Shown here in pieces: positions 61,909 to 64,000 of a DNA stretch of 64,000 bases. The stretch's first letter is position 1, and each line of letters starts with the position of its first letter. Source of the DNA: DASRIA01 sp963768885. Its GTDB lineage: Bacteria > Actinomycetota > Thermoleophilia > Solirubrobacterales > JBBDJG01. Position numbers and translations under genes: made by a program. The stretch lies in the NCBI GenBank assembly GCA_963768885.1, contig CAVYJN010000006.1:930001-994000 (forward strand). The letters run 5' to 3'. Below the pieces are notes generated by a model, which saw only the letters and a program-made list of their open reading frames with translations, was not told where the DNA came from and ran no database searches.

Positions 61909-63104
61909 GTGACGACGGCCGCGCCCGAGCGCACCCATCGGGTCACGGCGGTGCTTCGCGAGGAGTCCCGCGTGACGCCGCTCGAGCTCTTCTTCGACCT
62001 CGTGTTCGTGCTCGTGCTGACCCAGTGCACCGCCCTGATGGCGGCGAAGCCGACCTGGGAAGGGCTCGCCCAGGGCCTGCTCGTGCTCGGGCGTGATGTG
62101 GTGGTCGTGGGTCGGCTACGCCTGGCTGACGAGCGTCGTGGAGCCCGAGGAGGGCGCGGTGCGGATCGTGATCTTCGCCGCGATGGCGGCCTTCCTGGTG
62201 GCGGCGTTGTGCGTGCCGGAGGCATTCGACGACGAGGCCCTGCTGCTCGCGTGCGCATACGGAGTCGTGCGCGCCGCGCACATCGCGCTGTTCTGGATCG
62301 CGAGCCGCGACGACGCCGGGTTGCGCCACTCTGTCGTGGGGCTGGCCGGGAGCACCGCGGTCGGCGTGGGACTGCTGTTCGTCGCGGCGTTCACCGACGG
62401 CGGCGCTCCAGGGCATGCTGTGGGTGCTCGCGCTGCTGCTCGACATGGGCGGGCCGTATCTGTTCGGGGCCGAGGGCTGGAAGCTCATGCCAGGGCACTT
62501 CGCGGAGCGCCACGGCCTGATCGTGATCATCGCGCTCGGGGAGTCGATCGTCGCGGTCGGCGCGGGCGCCGAGGTCGGGGTCGACGCCGGCGTCGTGCTC
62601 GCGGCCGTGCTGGGCATCGTGGTGGCCGCCGCGCTGTGGTGGCTGTACTTCGACGTGGTCGCGCTCGTCGCGGAGCGCCGGCTCTCACAGGCGACCCCGG
62701 GGCGCGAGCAGAACGAGATCGCGCGCGACTCCTATTCGTACCTGCATTTCCCGATGATCGCCGGGATCGTCCTGCTCGCCCTCGGCGTGAAGAAGACGAT
62801 CGGCGACGTGGGGGATCCTCTGAAGGTCGTGCCGGCCGTCGCCATGCTCGGTGGGGCCGCCTTGTACCTGCTCGGGCACGTGGCCTTCCGCTGGCGCAAC
62901 ATCCACACCCTCAACAAGCAGCGCCTGCTGTGCGCCGTGCTGCTGGTCGCGCTGGTCCCGCTCGCGGTCGAGCTGCCCGCGCTCGCGACCCTGGCGATCC
63001 TCGCCGGCATCCTGACCGCGCTGATCACCTACGAGGCGCTGCGCTTCGCCGAGCTGCGCGACCGGGTCCGCCACCAGCTCGCCCGCGAGGCGCCGGCCGA
63101 CTAG
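61909..63104 (+). CDS. Low temperature requirement protein A (LtrA)-like membrane protein, two frameshifts
   Basis: From GTG 61909: REESRVTPLELFFDLVFVLV, the start of the LtrA family. Extra bases at about 62089 (gggcgtg) and about 62403 break the frame; the corrected reading continues MWWSWVGYAWLTSVVEPEEG, LLACAYGVVRAAHIALFWIA, AERHGLIVIIALGESIVAVG (a family motif), and ends RHQLAREAPAD at 63104. About 397 residues with around ten membrane helices. LtrA was named from a Listeria cold-growth mutant; biochemical function is unknown. It interrupts the usual yceD-rpmF pairing. Confidence 0.8.
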
Positions 63105-63130
63105 GCGGGTGCGTGCGGGGCGGGGTTCGC

Positions 63131-63136
63131 TAGCAT
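63131..63136 (+). promoter_or_regulatory. -10 box of rpmF (leaderless type)
   Basis: TAGCAT ends ten bases before ATG 63147. Confidence 0.45.
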
Positions 63137-63146
63137 CCCCGGGCCG

Positions 63147-63359
63147 ATGGCAGTCCCAAAGCAGAAGCAGTCGCACTCGCGCACCAACAAGCGTCGCTCG
63201 ACCCACAAGGCCGCGAGGCCGACCGTGAACGAGTGCCCGCAGTGCCACTCCCCGCGCGTCCCGCACCGCGTGTGCCCGGAGTGCGGCTACTACGGCGGCC
63301 GCCAGGTCGTCACCGAACGCGCGTCCTCCGAGGAGAGGCCGTCGCAGACGTCGCGGTAG
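63147..63359 (+). CDS. rpmF: 50S ribosomal protein L32, zinc-binding form
   Basis: 70 residues: AVPKQKQSHSRTNKRRSTHK at the N-terminus, then the zinc ribbon with ECPQCHSPRVPHRVCPECG, four cysteines, the C+ form. The TAG stop overlaps the plsX frame. rpmF and plsX adjacent is the standard arrangement in bacteria. Confidence 0.95.
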   Translation: MAVPKQKQSHSRTNKRRSTHKAARPTVNECPQCHSPRVPHRVCPECGYYGGRQVVTERASSEERPSQTSR

Positions 63360-64000
63360 ACGCACTAGGCGCGGATCGAGGCCCTCGTGAGATCGCCGCC
63401 GGCGTGCGGGCCGCGGTGTCCTCCGCGGAAACGCGGTGCCTGGTCTTCGGGCCGATCGCCGAGCTGAGCGAGGAGCTCGCCGGCGTGCAGGGGACCGAGA
63501 TGGTCGACGCGCCCGTGGCGATCAGCAACTCCGAGGAGCCCGCGTCCGCGGTGCGCGCCAAGCCCGACGCGTCGATCGTGCAGGCCGCCAAGGCGGTTGC
63601 CGAAGGCCGCGCCGACGCGCTCGTGAGCGCCGGTTCGACCGGCGCGACGCTCGCCGCCGGGCTGCTCAACATCAAGCGACTGCGCGGCGTCTACCGGCCC
63701 GGCCTCGCGGTCCTGCTGCCGGTGCCCGGGCGCCCGACGCTGCTGCTCGACGTGGGCGCGACCGTCGAGGTCCGCCCGGAGCAGCTCGTCCAGTTCGCCT
63801 TCATGGGAGCCGCCTTCATGGAGGGCGTGATGGAGGTGCCCCGCCCGCGGGTCGCGTTGCTCAACGTGGGGGAGGAGCCCGAGAAGGGAACCCCCACCGT
63901 CGCCGAGGCGCACGCGCGGCTCGCCGCGCTCACGAGCACGCCGTTCGAGTTCACCGGCAACGTCGAGGGCACGGCCTGGTGTCCGGGCGAGGCGGACGTG
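63341..64000 (+). CDS. plsX: Phosphate acyltransferase PlsX, 3' end cut by window
   Basis: Converts acyl-ACP to acyl phosphate for phospholipid synthesis. The frame reads VAVDALGADRGPREIAAGV (the PlsX opening), then LVSAGSTGATLAAGLLNIKR, PGLAVLLPVPGRPTLLLDVGA, and RVALLNVGEEPEKGTPTV before the window ends. No ATG, GTG or TTG is in phase between the end of rpmF and VAVDAL; 63341 marks the approximate beginning (in the tail of rpmF), so a missing or extra base near the start is likely. About 215 of roughly 330 residues are present. Confidence 0.9.

Overview
The window is one continuous, strongly G+C-rich stretch of bacterial chromosome with almost no intergenic space, G or C at most third codon positions, and many GTG/TTG starts with 1-4 base overlaps between genes. 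Gene content points to an actinobacterium of the Thermoleophilia (Solirubrobacterales-like) type. This rests on remembered neighbourhoods (scpAB-rluB-aroH-aroF-tyrA-aroA-cmk-der, rpmB-yloV-recG-rsmD-coaD, yceD-rpmF-plsX), on CGNR, DUF3352, DUF2804 and LtrA proteins, and on zinc-binding forms of L28 and L32. I see no rRNA, tRNA, CRISPR array, insertion sequence or prophage. Taxonomy is inference.

Layout. 1-4.8 kb: a formylglycine-generating enzyme cut by the window edge, an LPG-synthase/YbhN-like membrane protein, and a MoxR-DUF58-VWA operon on the minus strand. 5-9.4 kb: the glycine cleavage operon gcvT-gcvH-gcvPA-gcvPB. 9.5-16.4 kb: a STAS protein, rhodanese, nitroreductase, trpS, scpA-scpB, a coiled-coil membrane protein, a membrane-anchored cytochrome c and rluB. 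16.6-22.8 kb: an aromatic amino acid block aroH, hisC-like aminotransferase, a PLC-like secreted protein, aroF, tyrA, aroA. 22.8-32.4 kb: two uncharacterised proteins, a CGNR regulator, cmk, der, DUF3352 protein, metK, priA, HIT protein. 32.4-37.1 kb: def-fmt-rsmB, a zinc ribbon, a quinone oxidoreductase, rpe. 37-45.4 kb: an epimerase, DUF2804 protein, and a glycan-type cluster (flippase, methyltransferase, GT2, two GT-C membrane glycosyltransferases). 45.5-49 kb: riboflavin operon ribD-ribE-ribBA-ribH. 49-55 kb: rpmB, a DhaL/FakA-like protein, recG, rsmD, coaD and a DivIVA-like coiled-coil protein. 55-61.3 kb: two tandem secreted beta-propeller paralogues around a SnoaL-like gene, then a DrrA-type ABC exporter. 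61.4-64 kb: yceD, an LtrA-like membrane protein, rpmF and the start of plsX.

Three genome-scale observations stand out. First, aroF has a leader of about 250 bases holding a previously unlisted 30-codon open reading frame whose last 11 residues contain two Trp, two Phe and one Tyr; it is followed by an 11-bp hairpin and a possible anti-Shine-Dalgarno, the layout expected for ribosome-mediated control of DAHP synthase by aromatic amino acids. Second, at least a dozen genes carry a TANNNT -10 box only 6-10 bases before the start codon and no Shine-Dalgarno, implying widespread leaderless transcripts. Third, about two dozen genes are broken by indels, nearly all single extra bases in short G/C runs and many in genes expected to be essential. 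This is best read as consensus sequence error, so affected genes are annotated as whole genes with the shift positions noted.
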